Shown: in pieces, positions 58,235 through 59,259 of the stretch | Layout of the letters: every line of letters starts with the position of its first letter | How positions within the stretch are numbered: the first letter of the stretch is position 1 | Source: Streptomyces sp. CBMA291 | GTDB taxonomy: Bacteria > Actinomycetota > Actinomycetes > Streptomycetales > Streptomycetaceae | Direction: 5' to 3' | DNA length: 59,259 nt | Assembly (NCBI RefSeq): GCF_014596525.1 | Contig: NZ_MSJP01000091.1 | Span: forward strand, 1 to 59,259 | The notes under the pieces: generated by a model | What the model saw: only the letters and a program-made list of their open reading frames with translations | Database searches by the model: none | What the model was told of the DNA's origin: nothing | Position numbers and translations under genes: made by a program

Positions 58235-59140
58235 CCTCCGCCGACCGCGCCGCCCCCGGCGACCGCGCCCGTCCCGCCGACCGGACGTGCTCCACCGGCC
58301 GGGCCCGTCGCGCCGGCGGTACCGACCCCCATCGACCGGAGGCACGGATGCAGACGGACACGAGCACACCGCTCGCGGAGCACACCACACTGCCGAGCCC
58401 CTCCGACTCCGAACACCCGGAGGGACGGGAGCAGGGACAGGAACGGGGCTTGGTGGAGGGCTCGGTGCAGGGCCAAGGCCGAAGCCAGGGAAGGGGGCAG
58501 GGAGGGAGGCAGGGAGGGAGGCAGGGGCAGATGCGCGATCGGGAGCAGGAGCGGGAGCGAGGGCGGGAGCGGGGGCGGGGGCACGAGCAAGAACTCGGGC
58601 CGGAACCCGGGCGTGGGCGGGTCCAGGACCAGGGCCAAGGCCAGGGGCAGGGGCAGGGGCAGGGGCAGGGCCAGAGCCGAGAGGTGGATCGGGAGTGTGA
58701 GGGGAAAGCCTTCGGGGATCCCACCTGGGAGGAGTTGGTGGCCGCCGCGCTGCTCGGCACCGACCGGCGCGTCCCCGCCGGGCTCGGCGGGGCGTTCGGG
58801 GTGACCGGGTTCAGCCGGCTCGCCGGGGTGACCGGGGTCTCTGAGTCCGGAGGGGACTCGGGGACCTTCAGGCTCGGAGAGGTCACGGGGCCCGGAGGGG
58901 ACTCCAGGGCCGGAGAGGTCTCCAGGCCCGGAGGGGACTCCGGGCTCGAAGGGCTCACGGAGCCCGGAGGGGATCCCAGGGCCAGAGGGGACTCCGGGGC
59001 CATCAGGGTCACCGAAGGCTCCTGGCTCAGTGGCGCGGACCTGCCGGGTGCGCTGCTCGACGCCGCCGCCGTGCACACCGTACGGCGCAGGGCGGGGCTG
59101 CGGCCCGGACCCGCCGCGCCGCCCCCGGAGCCCGCGCCCA
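58231..59140 (+). CDS. DUF5691 protein, repeat-expanded and truncated at an abnormal junction
   Basis: The frame starts with ATG 58231 overlapping the SWIM stop. Conserved DUF5691 landmarks are WEELVAAALLGTDRRVPAGL and LLDAAAVHTVRRRAGLRPGP. Before the first lie about 150 residues of Gln/Gly/Arg/Glu repeats (GQGRSQGRGQGGRQGGRQGQ and GQGQGQGQ). Between the two lies a roughly 75-residue tandem-repeat insertion (GGDSRAGEVSRPGGDSG and so on). Near 59140 the sequence becomes that of an ABC transporter in another frame, so the C-terminal bulk of DUF5691 is absent. The frame stays open to the window end but is not DUF5691 there. The true start may be the internal ATG at 58348. Confidence 0.75.
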
Positions 59141-59259
59141 CCGCGAGCGGATCATCCTCAGCGGCGACGTCCCCTCCCCGGCGAACATCCCCTCCGGCTG
59201 CCGCTTCCGCACCCGCTGCTGGAAGGCCCAGGAGCGCTGCGCCCTGGAAGTGCCCCTGC
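59136..59259 (+). pseudogene. C-terminal fragment of an oligopeptide ABC transporter ATPase (OppF/DppF-like)
   Basis: In the frame whose codons start at 59136 the translation reads ERIILSGDVPSPANIPSGCR then FRTRCWKAQERCALEVPL. This is the characteristic oligo_HPY C-terminal domain of dipeptide/oligopeptide transporter ATPases (GDxPSPxxxPSGCxFxTRC). Nothing of the ATPase core precedes it; the upstream DNA is DUF5691 coding sequence in another frame. It is therefore a fragment fused by rearrangement or by mis-assembly. The window ends before any stop. Confidence 0.85.

Overview
The window is a stretch of actinobacterial chromosome, almost certainly Streptomyces or a close relative. G+C is very high, GTG starts are frequent (with a few likely TTG), 4-bp ATGA/GTGA gene overlaps are common, and the gene set is a recognisable Streptomyces core neighbourhood: sdhCDAB, trpS, mdh, folD, purHN and sucCD, with DUF3017, DUF6350, DUF2690 and DUF4328 proteins between them. 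No tRNA, rRNA, CRISPR array, insertion sequence or prophage was seen. The accessory signal is mostly minisatellite DNA, one decayed gene and one abnormal sequence junction at the right edge.

Layout. 1-6.6 kb: an ECF-like sigma factor coupled to a partial gene, a gap holding a candidate small RNA, a leaderless Clp_N/helix-turn-helix protein with a palindromic operator, a secreted beta-hexosaminidase and an OHCU decarboxylase. 6.7-10.2 kb: succinate dehydrogenase (sdhCDAB). 10.3-19 kb: a TetR-controlled three-gene operon with two exact operators, a peptide-binding protein, a metallophosphoesterase, a D,D-carboxypeptidase and a YihY/BrkB protein that overlap tail to tail, then a 700-bp repeat desert. 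19-24.1 kb: a broken dprE1 followed by intact dprE2, an RNA-ligase-like protein, trpS, rocD and a 56-bp tandem repeat that looks derived from the rocD 3' end. 24.1-31 kb: secreted deacetylase, a YgiB/YgiC-like pair, a short-chain dehydrogenase, methyltransferase, MocR regulator and a coupled AhpD-like/PEP-mutase-like pair.

31-34.2 kb holds the most intriguing unit: three minus-strand genes in which the C-terminus of a large membrane protein and the N-terminus of its neighbour carry the same G-N-[MV]-T-[VI]-G-x-x-N-x-V-T-Q motif, which resembles the RHIM amyloid core. 34.3-51 kb is mostly housekeeping (mdh, folD, purH, purN, sucD, sucC) with membrane or regulatory proteins of unknown role, including a fusion of a Cro/C1 DNA-binding domain to a sigma-like domain with a membrane anchor.

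51.4-59.3 kb is a MoxR ATPase - DUF5682 - VWA operon with, beyond an MmpS-like lipoprotein gene, a SWIM zinc-finger/DUF5691 pair. MoxR-VWA units are generally ATP-driven remodelling machines, and several are proposed conflict systems. The final DUF5691 gene is swollen by low-complexity repeats and, about 120 bp before the end of the window, runs out of frame into the C-terminus of an oligopeptide ABC transporter ATPase. That is either a real rearrangement or an assembly chimera.

Central metabolism links many genes: SucCD, SdhCDAB and Mdh are three steps of the TCA cycle, and PurN, PurH and FolD share the formyl-folate/purine branch. All identifications come from reading the translated sequence; no database search was possible.
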